Shown: positions 32,341 through 42,152 of the stretch, piece by piece
Layout: every line of letters starts with the position of its first letter
How positions within the stretch are numbered: position 1 is the stretch's first letter
Assembly: GCF_947507565.1 (NCBI RefSeq)
Contig: NC_089184.1
Coordinates: forward strand, 2,914,001-2,978,000
Source: Oscarella lobularis
Taxonomy: Eukaryota > Porifera > Homoscleromorpha > Homosclerophorida > Oscarellidae
Reading direction: 5' to 3'
Length of the DNA stretch: 64,000 nucleotides
Notes under the pieces: model-generated
Databases searched by the model: none
What the model saw: the letters and a program-made list of their open reading frames with translations, nothing else
Told to the model about the DNA's origin: nothing
Made by a program: the position numbers and the translations under genes

Positions 32341-32522
32341 GTCTCACCTTACACGTCCTTGATACACACCGGCCCTGCGGTGACAGTACGTTTTCTCAAC
32401 GAACGAACGTTTCTTACTCGTCTGAGAACGTAACCTCGGAAACCCAGACTCTCTCCTGGCCGAGCGCGATAATGCCCTGGGAGAGAGTCTGGAAAAAATT
32501 TTATACAAGCGGCGGTACCTTA
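32341..32522 (+). repeat. Hairpin block 'beta', copy 3
   Basis: The core hairpin is CCAGACTCTCTCCTGGCCGA facing GGGAGAGAGTCTGG, then TTTTATACAAGCGGCGGTACC. Very close to copies 1 and 5. Confidence 0.7.
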
Positions 32523-32750
32523 AGCAGTGGCTTCTGTGACACCAAATAGAAGCCTCTACTGACTCACCTCCCACGTCCTAGCAAAATGATACAGACCGGC
32601 CCTGCGGTTTCTCCACGCACCAACGTTTCTTAGTCGTCTGGAAACATAGGGAATTCAGACTCTCCTGGCCGAGCGCGCTTAGGCGGTCGGGGAGAGAGTC
32701 TGGGACAGGTTCTATACAAGCGGCGGTGCGCTTGAACTTCAGTTGGCTTC
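32523..32750 (+). repeat. Hairpin block 'beta', copy 4, with short alpha end
   Basis: Begins with a short alpha-end segment (AGCAGTGGCTTCTGTGAC) and continues as beta with the GCTTAGGCGG-type core shared with copy 2. Copies 3 and 4 are therefore a tandem pair of diverged subtypes. Confidence 0.65.
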
Positions 32751-33600
32751 AGTGATTTCCCCACTAGCTACATAAGAATTGCTCCGTAGGCACATGCGTT
32801 CTATTTCGCGGGAAGAGATCTGACTCGGTTGATAAACGTATTCGTCAGGGAATATTCCGAACTCTTCTCTGTCATTTCAAGTTTATACCTTGCTGCACCT
32901 CGAATACACGAGCGCGCGATTTCGAAGTAAATCCGCTTGTGCTAGCTGCTGAAGGCCATTCTTATATGACCGGCTCCGAGGCTCCGACGCGAAGGACTGA
33001 CGTACTGCTTTCGGGGCAACATCGGCTTCTTCTAATAATTGCATAGGCAGCTGCATGACGTGTGCAATTATACAGAGAGTCACCTGGAGAAGCAACACAG
33101 GTGTACAGAATGAGACTTTCCATTGTTCTTCACAACTCGCTGCACGATTTGCTACAAGAGGATTGCGATATCGAAGGCAATTGCGACGATAGGCCTATAT
33201 TTCTGTAGAGCGTCCTACTCTGAGGCTAATTCCTTGTGCAAAGGACTGATTGCTTGGGAGCATCATGGGTGGCTTGATTGTTTGCTCTGACAGCTGACGC
33301 ACGACGCATTATAGATTTTGCAAAGCATGCCAAGCGTAATTTCTTTAAGGAGCCGGCAGCTAATTAGTTTCGATGGCTGCAGCAGCTGTGCTTGCTTTCC
33401 CGAAAACTATCAAACGTGCAGCGGTGATGTCTTTGATCGTGCATCTGTTCCTTCAGTGCAACTGGCAGTTCATGCATGCTGATAAGACAAAGATCATGCA
33501 TTGTCTCTCATTTTTTGTCGGTGTGGAAAATGTTTGGTTATCCATCTCTCCTTCTGGAGCAGAAAGAATTGCCCCAGTCCAACAAGCACAGCAAGACCGT
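32751..33600. other. Unassigned stretch
   Basis: No recognised gene. Open frames (32883-33098 minus, 33373-33801 plus) lack domain signatures; the latter runs through a microsatellite. Confidence 0.3.
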
Positions 33601-33605
33601 AATAG

Positions 33606-33684
33606 GATTCATTTATTCATTCATTCATTTGTTTATGAATTCATTTTTCATTCATTCATTCATTCATTCATTCATTCATTCAGT
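33606..33684 (+). repeat. (ATTC)n microsatellite
   Basis: A tetranucleotide ATTC repeat, interrupted once around 33627-33648, then an uninterrupted run of about nine units to about 33682. Confidence 0.9.
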
Positions 33685-33866
33685 ATGCAAAGTTGCGTTG
33701 GCTATCAATGCATGGTACCACCTGCAGCTGGCTCAGGCAATTATCCTAATAGAATAGCGAACCATCTGTTAGGCTCACCACTACAGCGCCGTAGCTTTTA
33801 GGTTTTTAGCACTCGCAATGTTAACACAAGGGCAAAGACTTTAGTATATTCTCCTATCTCCAATGG

Positions 33867-34153
33867 TTGCGGGGTGAGAAAACGTCTGTCATATGTTTGA
33901 GTAAATCAAATCCTGCTGGTATCTTTTAATTAAGCAGTGGCTTCTGTGACCCTAAATAGAAGCGTCTACTCTCTCACCTCCCACGTCCTTGATACACACC
34001 GGCCCTGCGGTGACAGTACGTTTTCTCCACGAACCAACGTTTCTTACTCGTCTGGGAACGTAGCCTCGGAAACCCAGACTCTCTCCTGGCCGAGCGCGAT
34101 AAGGCCCTCGGGGAGAGAGTCTGGGCAAAATTTTATACAAGCGACGGTACCTT
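33867..34153 (+). repeat. Partial 'alpha' plus hairpin block 'beta', copy 5
   Basis: 33867-33975 matches the part of alpha nearest beta (GGGGTGAGAAAACG...AAGCAGTGGCTTCTGTGAC), and 33976-34153 is a full beta block with the ACTCTCTCC/GGAGAGAGTCT hairpin. Confidence 0.65.
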
Positions 34154-34330
34154 GAAGATCGACCTATGTGTTGTAGGCACCCGTGGGTAAATGAATCTGA
34201 TACTGATACTGATACTGATACTCTCCAAAATCGGGGGGAGCGGTGCACAACAAGATCAAAGGCATGTCCCCAGACCTTCTCCCCGTAGTGATATTAACCT
34301 AGGGGGAGGGTCTGGGAACGAGACTGAAAC
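34154..34330 (+). repeat. Dispersed repeat with CTGATA tail, copy 2
   Basis: GATCGACCTATGTGTTGTAG, then about five CTGATA units (about 34196-34222), then the GAGCGGTGCACAACAAGATC block and a GGGTCTGGGA end. Matches 27678-27830 in order and spacing. Confidence 0.65.
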
Positions 34331-34847
34331 CCTTCAGCCACGCAGTTCTCGACTTAGTACTAAAGCGACGGATATCAAGAGGCGACACTGCGAAGCCATA
34401 GGCATCTCAATTATAAAATGAGATGCAGTGCTGCGAGCAACTATAGCCAAATGACCACGCCCTCAAAGGAATATAGGCCACAACAACAGCGTTGAACGTT
34501 GTCATTCTGTGTGCGACATAGGCCCTTTTAGTCGAGACACTCTGCGGTTCTGTCGCATCGATAAACTGCCATGTGATCAATGACGGAATCAAATTTGAAA
34601 CGTTCAAGAAAAGCAAAATCAATAAATAATCAGATAGCCTCCTTCCTGTGGCACAGGCAATCAAAATGACTCGCCAATACGCCGCATGAGATGAAGTCAC
34701 AGCTAACTAAAAGAAAAATATAAAATAGACGTAGGCATCTTCGATGAAAAAGATACGCTGTTTGTTATGAGTTGGAAAGAGGTGGTTACACACCATGCGT
34801 GTAGCCTGTAGCCAGACCTTCTCCCTTGATCCCGTATAACGGGCTCG

Positions 34848-35242
34848 GGAGAAGGTACGGCTCCGCCTCTTTTAGGCCCGCCCTAGGAACAAAGCGCCCG
34901 TACATGTATACGTCGAGTCGGGTTCTCCATCGACGAAACGTCGGTTTCCTCGCTCTACGCAACTTGTGTTCAATAGTAACTGGAAGGGCTCTTAGCAATA
35001 CCCTTCGAAAGGTTCTTTTGCTTAGCAATACCCTTTGAAAGGTTCTTTTGCTCTTGCGAGCTACGATCGTCTTTCAATCTTTTCGGGATATTGCCAGGAA
35101 CACTTACCATTGAACACAAGTTGCGTAGAGCGAGGAAACCGACGTTTCGTCGATAAAGAACCGACTCGACGTATACATGTACGGGCGCTTTGTTCCTAGG
35201 GCGGGCCTAAAAGAGGCGGAGCCGTACCAGACCTTCTCCCAT
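34848..35242. mobile_element. Nested foldback inside the left arm of the 2-kb element
   Basis: GGGAGAAGG..TACGGCTCCGCC at the left faces GGCGGAGCCGTACC..CCTTCTCCC at the right, with arms of about 150 bp that include GTACATGTATACGTCGAGTC. The loop holds two tandem copies of a ~30-bp unit (CTTAGCAATACCCTT, about 34991-35050). The surrounding arm is continuous without it on the other side, so it is a later insertion. No clear target duplication is seen. Confidence 0.65.
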
Positions 35243-35327
35243 AGATATAAAAATAGAGGGATTGGCAACTCCCTCCTTATCACGTGATTTACGTGGTCCT
35301 AGGGTAGTTACGTTCCCATTCACCATC

Positions 35328-35856
35328 ATGTCCGCTCTTGTACGCGCTCTTGAAGCTACGCTGCAGTCCAACGTCACTTCTGCCGTATCCCATCGATACG
35401 AAAAGCTGAAGAAAGACGCCGGAACGCTTCTCCAAGACGAATTTCGTCATCGTCTTCTAAAATTTGGCGAAGAGCTCACCAAAAACGTCCAGGACTGCTT
35501 TCCTGTTCTCTCTTCCCGTCCTTGGAGACCTTCCGATCGCGAAAAGTGCCTTGAAGCTTTCATGGCACTTCGAATCGACGTGCTTCCTCAACTCTGGAAG
35601 TCGTTCTACGCTGAGATTGAGATGTGCGACGACGATCCTCTGCTTCCGCAGTGTGTCAATAGGAGGCTATTTGAGATTTGTTTAAGTGAGCATTTGGAGA
35701 GTGGGGCCGAGCACTTTCAGATATTGGATATAGTTTCCACCATTAGCTAACGCCGGGTCAAGATCAGAGGTCAAAAAAGCGGCAGCGACGTCGACCGGCC
35801 TGTCGTGGATACGCAAACTTGTAAGCCCCGCTGAAGTGTCCAAGACAACCGAATGA
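35328..35856 (+). CDS. Two-exon ORF carried in the foldback element (155 aa, unknown)
   Basis: The ATG at 35328 sits in a fair context (ATCATGT). Exon 1 (35328-35685) ends at a strong donor, TTTAA|GTGAGC, and exon 2 (35747-35856) follows CCATTAG in matching phase, extending the frame by 36 residues to a TGA. The protein is helical and charged (ALEATLQSNVTSAV, KFGEELTKNVQDCF, LDVLPQLW-like) with a basic C-terminus (EVKKAAATSTGLSWIRKL). I do not recognise the family. It may be a captured host gene fragment or an element-specific protein. Without splicing the frame stops at 35750. Confidence 0.5.
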
Positions 35857-36148
35857 GTCATTGCGGAACGCAGATCCGTCTCGCCAGACAGAGCGACGAC
35901 TCTCGAACACAGCAGTTTTCCTTCCGCCTGTTGCACGCTCCACCGTACCATTTCCTCTTCAAAATCGAGCGTTGTGTCTAAATGCGCGCAAATAATTCAG
36001 ATACGAAGAACGCACGTCTCTTCGAAAAGGTACCACTTTCAGTCGACTGATTTCCAGACGATTCGATAGTTGCAGCCTGAGCTGACGAACGAGGGCGATG
36101 TCTGCTGTATTTTTTCCGAGTGAAGCGATTTTTCTTCCTCAAAGGCAT
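35690..36148 (-). CDS. Second two-exon ORF in the foldback element, minus strand (partial, unknown)
   Basis: The minus-strand ATG at 36148 opens a basic N-terminus (MPLRKKNRFTRKKYSRHRPR). Exon 1 ends at 36034 before a GTACCT donor. A 56-bp intron ends at ATTTAG, and exon 2 starts at 35977 in phase with DTTLDFEEEMVRWSVQQ. That short segment faintly recalls UPF0488 (C8orf33-like) proteins, but the following residues do not. The frame then stays open to about 35682, antisense to exon 2 of the plus-strand ORF, so its true end is uncertain. It is probably a captured gene piece. Confidence 0.4.
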
Positions 36149-36149
36149 T

Positions 36150-36700
36150 CTAGGGACAAAATAAAAAGTAATTACGCCAAAAAACATTTAAGCAAAAGAA
36201 GTTTAGCGCCATAAGTCACGTGCCAGTTAGAGGTCACTAGAAAGGGTCAGCCTGAGAGTAAAGACAGGCAGAGAGAACAACTGCTTATGCCAGTTCCACG
36301 CAGAAATGACTCTTCTTTATGATAATCGACAGTGAAGAGAAGCCAAACGCACGGGCAATGAGCCAACCTATCCGCAGTTGAGTCACTACAAATGACGAAA
36401 AACGGCCGCTGTGTCTAAAGGAAAGGTTTAGCGGCCTCTACAGAACGCCTATTCCACGCCAGGACAACTGGCAAGCCTAATTATGAGCGTACGAGCATAG
36501 CGCGAACGAGCGTTACTTCCCCAACCTGTCCGCAGTTGGGCGAGGTGCAATTTGTCCATATCGGCGCCATACATAGCCGTACGAATTCCCGCAGTGTACT
36601 ATGGAGCTTCTGACCTTTCGAATTATCACTTCGAATCGTAGGGAGAACTCCGGGAGACTCTTAGCTTGTGTTTCGGTAAGCAAGATTCGAGCGCATCCGG
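36150..36700. other. Non-coding remainder of the 2-kb element
   Basis: Repeated GAGCGTACGAGC/CGCGAACGAGCG phrases and two CCGCAGTTGxGxxA occurrences (about 36376 and 36532) hint at old internal duplication. No ORF is supported. Confidence 0.4.
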
Positions 36701-37142
36701 GAAAAAACGTAACTACCCTAGGGCCAGCTATTGATCACGCGTAAAGGGGGAGTTGCCAATCCCTCTATTTTTATATCTATGCTTCTCCCGAGCCCGTTAT
36801 ACGGGATCAAGGGAGTAGGTCTGGCTACAGGCTACCATGCGTGAGTAGTCTGGAGGCCAGACCCGACTGTCCAGTGAAGCCGATATGCTATGTCGTCGTT
36901 CAGGCTGACGCTGTACATGTATTCACGACGCAAGAGGACCGAAGCGCTTGTCGAAAACACGAGAGCGAAGATTCCAAGTAGAAAGGACATACGGGATTGT
37001 AGCTCTTGTATTCCCACGTCATGCCATAGATATGGTCATGCGAAGAGGTACCGATGAACTGGGCAGGCCCTTTAGTTACTCGAAAGAACACAGATCCGGG
37101 GGTGCGGTTCTTATACGGGACGCCACAGCTTTCGAAGCGAAC

Positions 37143-38036
37143 ATGTCGTCGCCAGCAACTCTACGACGTGTCCGCCAGCATGACCTTGGTTGGAAGAAGC
37201 TCTAACGGTGCTAAAGTCTTGGCCGGAAGCATCGGCGTCCAGAAAAGTCAAGACGTGGACGCGTAAAGGCGTTCCGTCGACGATTGGCGTCGATTTGTGG
37301 CTCGAATGCACTGGAGCTGCCGATTTTCTCTCAACCTATGCCGTTTTCTATGAGGAAACGCTCAGAGAAATGTTTTGCAAGTCAATAATTATTTTTAAAA
37401 AATCGAATAATAGTTAATTCAATATTTATTCCTAGGCGATTCTCTCTCGGAATCATTTGAGTTGCATCAAAGCTTCCGCCCGGGCGTCGATTTGGATTTC
37501 AAATTTTTAACGTCATCAGGCCGCACGACGTGTCTCAAAATCCTGACGGTTCTCGCTCATCTTCATCCAGAAATTCGCTCGGGTCCACTTCTCGCTCCTC
37601 TCGTCGTCGTTCTCCTTCACTTTCTCGACGAGGAGCAATGCTTTGCATGTGCAACGTGCCTCCTTACGTCGAAAAGAATTTCATACTTGGATCACTCATT
37701 GAAACGTTTTGAAGCGACGAAACGTTCTCTTGTCGATTTGGCTCGCTCTCGATTAGTACGTATATGCAATGTCTAATAGAGATTTTACCTAAGTATTTTT
37801 TAGAGATCTCCGTTTTGATATCTTTTGTCTCTTGCTAAGCGTCGCAGCAGCACGAAGCTCTCACTTCGTCACGAAGAAATGTATAAACAGTTGTCCGGAT
37901 GGCTCACTTGGTTGTTTGAACGCCTGCCTTTTCCCTCGTTGGTACATGTATAGCCTATGTGAGAGTAAACGGGATTCATGCATGTTCATCTTATTTGGTT
38001 CGTGTATGCGATTGCTATTTTGTTGAAGGTTTAGTG
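37143..38036 (+). pseudogene. TBC (Rab-GAP) domain gene, apparently damaged
   Basis: The ATG at 37143 starts a short leader (SSPATLRRVRQHDLGWKKL) that stops at 37205; the neighbouring frame from 37190 continues with TRKGVPSTIGVDLWLECTGA, the first TBC motif. The next exon (about 37440-37757, after CCTAG, before GTACGT) encodes LAHLHPEIRSGPLLAPLVVV and DEEQCFACATCLL. A third (about 37845-37935) encodes MYKQLSGWLTWLFERLPFPS, and then VRVCDCYFVEGLVV matches the WD-x-FF-EG motif. All major TBC blocks are present in order, but the first join needs a frameshift and the acceptor before VRVCDC reads ATTTGG instead of an AG. It then runs straight into a kinase-like exon. Confidence 0.6.
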
Positions 38037-38660
38037 GTGTGTAGGCACACCAAGAAGATAAACCGTCGCGCGTATTTGGGCATCAGCCGTCGCTCGACCA
38101 AAGAAGAAAAGGAAGAAAAAGTCGTCATAAAATACTTTTTCAGCGATAAGTACGGCGATGACGTTCACAAATATGCAGCAGATAATGGCTTTTCTCCACG
38201 CGTACTCGGGAGGCACATCCTTTCTCCAAAAGCGTTTGCTATTGTAATGGCATTTGCTGAAGGTCAGCATTTTATGGAAGCGGCAGGGAAGATAGCAGAT
38301 AAAGAGACCGCTGATGATATAGCTGACAGAGAGTTGATAATTCCCATACAAGCAAGGAAAATATGTCGTCAGTTGTTGCCGGCATTGGAGAAGATAGTTC
38401 AAAAGTTGCATAGGAAAGGATTCGTTCACGGAGATTTGCGTAATGAGAATATCATCTTGGATTGGGAGGCACCTTGGCCTCGTGTGTTTATAGTCGATTT
38501 TGACTATAGCGGTCGAGAAGGAATAGCGGAATACGACAGAATGAATCCTCTTCTATGCTATCTGTCCCAGCATGGTGTGACTGGGGTCAAAGTTCAGCAG
38601 CTGCATGACTGGTACTTCGTAGCAGGCTTGAAGTTTCGCAGTGAGACGTGGAAGCTTTGA
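38037..38660 (+). CDS. Kinase-like exon, copy 1 (HGDLRxxN ... DFD)
   Basis: About 205 codons continue the open frame after the TBC end. They contain VVIKYFF as the strand-3 lysine segment, LEKIVQKLHRKGFVHGDLRN as a catalytic-loop-like motif (His codon at 38426), then VFIVDFDYSG as a DFG equivalent (DFD) followed by GREGIAEYDRMNP. HGDLRxxN with DFD and a trailing GxARYP-like segment is the pattern of divergent kinase-like domains found in fungi and some Crinkler-type proteins; catalysis is plausible but unproven. A paralogue, over half identical by eye, lies at 41099-41785. An AG precedes KKINRR in both, so the exon could be duplicated as a module. It ends with a stop at 38660. Confidence 0.65.
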   Translation: MCRHTKKINRRAYLGISRRSTKEEKEEKVVIKYFFSDKYGDDVHKYAADNGFSPRVLGRHILSPKAFAIVMAFAEGQHFMEAAGKIADKETADDIADRELIIPIQARKICRQLLPALEKIVQKLHRKGFVHGDLRNENIILDWEAPWPRVFIVDFDYSGREGIAEYDRMNPLLCYLSQHGVTGVKVQQLHDWYFVAGLKFRSETWKL

Positions 38661-39082
38661 ATCGGTTGTTGCTTTGCGACCAAATTTGAACACGTACCTT
38701 GTAGAATTCTGCGCGTATGTGTTTAGATTTTAGCGCGAATTACTCCTACATGCGGTAAAAAGACACTACACGTGTTCGAGGATTGACTAATGCGTGATTA
38801 GGTGCGCGGACAGTCAAGCATCCACTTAGATCTCGCGTGTGACGGTCTTTATTTCGCTATGACGACTTAAGTACGCACTGAACGTTTTTGACGGAGCAGG
38901 GCTCTTTTAGTCGATGCGCATGACTTTGGTGTGGACTGGTCCTCTCTCTACTGACGTCACCAAACAGTTGAGAGGTCTGCGCATGCTCCACCTTTTCTTC
39001 ATCCATATTTCTCCACCGCGAAAGTCGCTCCTGCACGCGCCTACGCCGTGTCTTTGTCTGAATTTTCAGATAAATCTTCATC
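38661..39082. promoter_or_regulatory. Upstream region of the gene starting at 39083
   Basis: Intergenic sequence containing one TGACGTCA at about 38953 (CRE-like). No ORF is supported on plus; the 115-codon minus frame at 38857-39204 overlaps the gene start and lacks a domain. Confidence 0.3.
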
Positions 39083-41785
39083 ATGGACGTTGACGGTAAG
39101 CGTTTACTGGTAAAGATTGCTTCAGGGCTTATCTCTTTCGCCGATGCGTTCCTTTCGATTGATAAGCGCCTTCTACTTTTTTTTGGAAGATCTTGCACTT
39201 GCATTTAGAATAGCTAGAGCGGAGACGCGATTTCTGGTTGTAGAAGCGCTGCATGGTGACCCGTGGGGCCCCCTTTGGGGTGACCGCGTGCATGTCTAGT
39301 TCTGTGCTCGCGATCGTTCCCGCGGCCTCTTACTTTTTGTGCTTTAGACTTTGAACGGCGAAGTTTTGACGTCAAAATCAACGCGATTACTCCACTTGTT
39401 AGCTTTTCTGCCCCAGTTGTTCAAATCGACGTCGTTACGGCTGATGACGCGAATGTGCACCTTGACGCTTGCTGGTTTTCGTTTTACACATCGACCCGAA
39501 ATATAGCCGAGGTTCTGCCTCGCAGTCGTATTACGAACCACGGCGTCGTTGTTAGTGAAGCTTGTGTCGCTGCCGCCGGTTGTGGCTACTTCTTTTGCAC
39601 TGTTCAAGATGATCGCCGTCTCGTGCATGCGGTATCGCCGTTATTTTATGTAGGAGCAGGTAAAATACATACGTGCATACGTACATGCATATGTATGAAG
39701 TAGCGTAACACATATTATATTTTATCTCCGGTGGAACGTGCCTTGTCCACGGGTGGAGGCGGTTTTCTCATTTTTTTCTTTATCAGAAAAAGACTGCTTC
39801 TGGCCTTGTGATGAACGTGCAAACATTTATTATGACGGGTTGTTGGTACAATGCGCTCACGTTGTGACCTAGACGTTCGTCGCATGATTCTTTTTTTTTG
39901 TGCAGATGTATTGCCGTCCTGAAAACGTTCTTTATTGGTCTAATTGTCAAACGTATCGTACGGAAGACTATGATAAATACATGAAGAAACGAGAGGCTGA
40001 TGAATACAGCATTACTATGAAGGAAGTAGTCGGCGATCGAATTCACTTTTGGAATCACTGCCCAAATTTGCCGGTTTTCTGCAATGCTTTTCGTCATCTC
40101 GAAGAGGTAGGATTGACTCGCGAGGAATTATTTATTGAGAACTTAAAAAAAAGAAGTCTAAGTGTACATCGTTTTTCTCTCTTTTATAGAATTCCGAAGA
40201 GCTTCCCTCTGTGCACGAAATTCCTGGCTTGGTGGGGTCACTGGAAGAGTTGATGCAGATCTCAAGCACTTGCGACGCTAGGATTGCAGCCTTTGCGAGG
40301 CTGATTCAGCTAATTAGTCAATTCCTCATGGGAGACGACATTTCTCCGCTTTCACCATTTCCTTTACCGCTCTCATTTCCCGTTTCCTGCGAGCCAGACC
40401 TCGCCTTTGTTACTCGTAAGTTGATTTTTTAGAAACTCACCCAGGTTCGGCAAGTTAACAAATTAAAATGTAGACAGGTCGTCCGTTGAAAAGGTTGCGT
40501 ACGGATTTCTTGTCATGAAATCAGATGCCTCCGAGCGAAAAAGCGGTCGGCGCGAACTTGCACAATACGTTCGCATTGCCCCAATGGACTTTGAGCGGTC
40601 GTTGGGACTGGCGTTTGGACATGAAGATCATGTGAACATCTTCCTCTTGCCAAACTTCTCAATTTGTGATATCATCTCTTATTAGATAAACTATTGTTGG
40701 CCTACGCTAGCAGTGCTTGTCTATCCCGCTTCACTCGCGGACGGATTATCTAGCGGGGTTGAGGTATTTGCGGCAGTAGATGGTCTCTTGTCAAGTCGGC
40801 GCCCCGTACTCAAAGTCAAGTATTCTGGGCCAGAAATGCTTTCTTCTCTTTACCAGGTTTAGCTTTCCTGTGATAAACCGTAGTTGACGGTGACCCTATC
40901 TGTTGTTTCTACTTTATGCAGCTGTTTGTTAAAACGACGAAGACTCTCGTCGCGTTGAGAGAATACGCTACGAAAATGGGGATTACTCCACAAGACTTTG
41001 TGTTTCGTCAACGTGACAAAGGACAAAGAATCGTTCGGTGAATTAATTAATAGCTGCTTCTTATGTAATTAGCAACAGCGCCTTATCCATATAGTCACGT
41101 GACAAAGATAAACCGTCGTGTTTATCTGGGCATCAGCCGTTCGCTGCTCTGGACTGAAACTGCCAAAGGAGAAGAAGATGAAGAAAGAGTCGTCATCAAA
41201 TATTTATTTGGAGAGAGGCACGGTGATGTTGTACACAGGTATGCATCAGACGAAGGATTTGCTCCTCGCCTACTCGGGAGACGGATCATTTCCCCGTGTG
41301 GCTTTTCTCTCGTCATGGCATACGCAGAAGGTGATCATTTTCTGAAAGCAGCTCAGAAGAAAGCAGACAAGGAGGTGGGGAACAGCGTACCGCTTTGTGA
41401 TAGGGATTTGTATGTTGACTGGAAAGCGAAGACTATTTGTCGTCAGTTGCTGCCGACGTTGGAGAAACATGTTCGAGAGTTGCACTTGGAAGGTTTCGTT
41501 CACGGTGACCTAAGAAGTGAGAATATTATCGTCGATGTCGAAGCAGTTCCGCCGCGTGTCTCCCTCATCGATTTCGACTTCAGCGGCGTAGATGGGGTAG
41601 CAGAATACGAAGACGCAAATCCTCTTGTATGCTATCCGTCTCCGAACGGCGTGACTGGGGTGAAAGTTCAACAATTGCATGACTGGTATTTCGTAGCTGG
41701 CTTGAAGTCCCAAGTTGTGAATTGGGAACATCGTTTGCTGTGGTGCCAGTGCTGCGTTAGCAAGTGGGAACTTCGCGTGCTCTAA
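39083..41785 (+). CDS. Multi-exon gene ending in a kinase-like domain, copy 2
   Basis: Exon 1 is a 13-bp ATG exon (39083-39095, before GGTAAG). Exon 2 (39348-39659) joins in phase and encodes DFERRSFDVKINAI onward. Later exons are about 39787-39837, 39906-40106, 40190-40415, 40475-40632, 40687-40856, 40921-41038 and the long last exon from about 41095. Several joins fit by phase, including a 54-bp intron ending at ATCTCTTATTAG; the exon 3-4 join does not fit as read. The N-terminal roughly 400 residues match nothing I recognise. The last exon carries the kinase-like domain: RVVIKYLFGER, LHLEGFVHGDLRSENI, VSLIDFDFSG, then EYEDANPLVCYPS. Same domain as 38037-38660 with a completely different N-terminal partner. 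Confidence 0.65.
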
Positions 41786-42148
41786 TTGAGAGGTCCAGGC
41801 AGAGTCGTAGACGTTGACTTCGTCGATAGTTTGCACAATTGTTGTCGTAGCGTTTTAATGAAGTTGTGCTTGTTAGCTTGTTTTAGCGTAGAGAACGATA
41901 ACGTTTCTTGGGAGAATGATTGGGTACACACACGTGCAGAAGTGTATCAAGATAGTATGTTAGTCACGTGGTTTCCTCTTCATATGGCTGCTTGTGCGCC
42001 TGCTCTAAAATAAAGCAATCGATCAAACTGCTCAAAAAAGGACGAACAGACGACGGAGAGGTTAAACTAGACCGAAACTTGACGTGTGGTTGTAGGGATG
42101 TATGAGTTGCAGCTATTCGGACGCGGAAAAGCGAGCTGATGACGATCG
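41786..42148. other. Unassigned stretch up to the retrotransposon insertion site
   Basis: No gene is supported. The 4-bp target CCTT (42149-42152) closes this segment. Confidence 0.4.
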
Positions 42149-42152
42149 CCTT

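Larger units (their letters stand above)
34802..36834. mobile_element. Foldback/Mutator-like non-autonomous element (2,033 bp) carrying ORFs
   Basis: The ends are perfect inverted repeats, TAGCCTGTAGCCAGACC at 34802-34818 and its complement at 36818-36834. The complementarity continues with CCCGTATAACGGGCTCGGGA and, after an inserted foldback, with ATAGATATAAAAATAGAGGG and the CAACTCCC..CTTATCACGTGA..TAGGGTAGTTACG segment (about 35240-35315 against 36707-36778). CCATGCGTG (9 bp) flanks both sides at 34793-34801 and 36835-36843, and the uninterrupted site exists at 56589. A 9-bp duplication with long inverted repeats fits Mutator/foldback transposition. No transposase is present. The interior holds two oppositely oriented two-exon ORFs, as in a Pack-MULE. 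Confidence 0.8.
34430..37020 (-). pseudogene. DOMON-domain gene fragment, copy 1, split by a foldback insertion
   Basis: Two parts, 34430-34801 and 36835-37020, are homologous to continuous sequence at 56210-56970 and more loosely to 50405-51069. On minus, the right part encodes a leader-like hydrophobic stretch (LGIFALVFSTSASVLLRRE) followed by NDDIAYRLHWTV, the first strands of a DOMON (DBH/MOXD-type heme- or sugar-binding) domain. The rest of the domain is missing at the insertion. The left part is probable intron/3' sequence. The break carries the 9-bp duplication CCATGCGTG of the element at 34802-36834. Confidence 0.6.

Noticed and set aside
33373-33801. A 142-codon plus frame
   Set aside because: A large part is translated ATTC microsatellite; no domain remains outside it.
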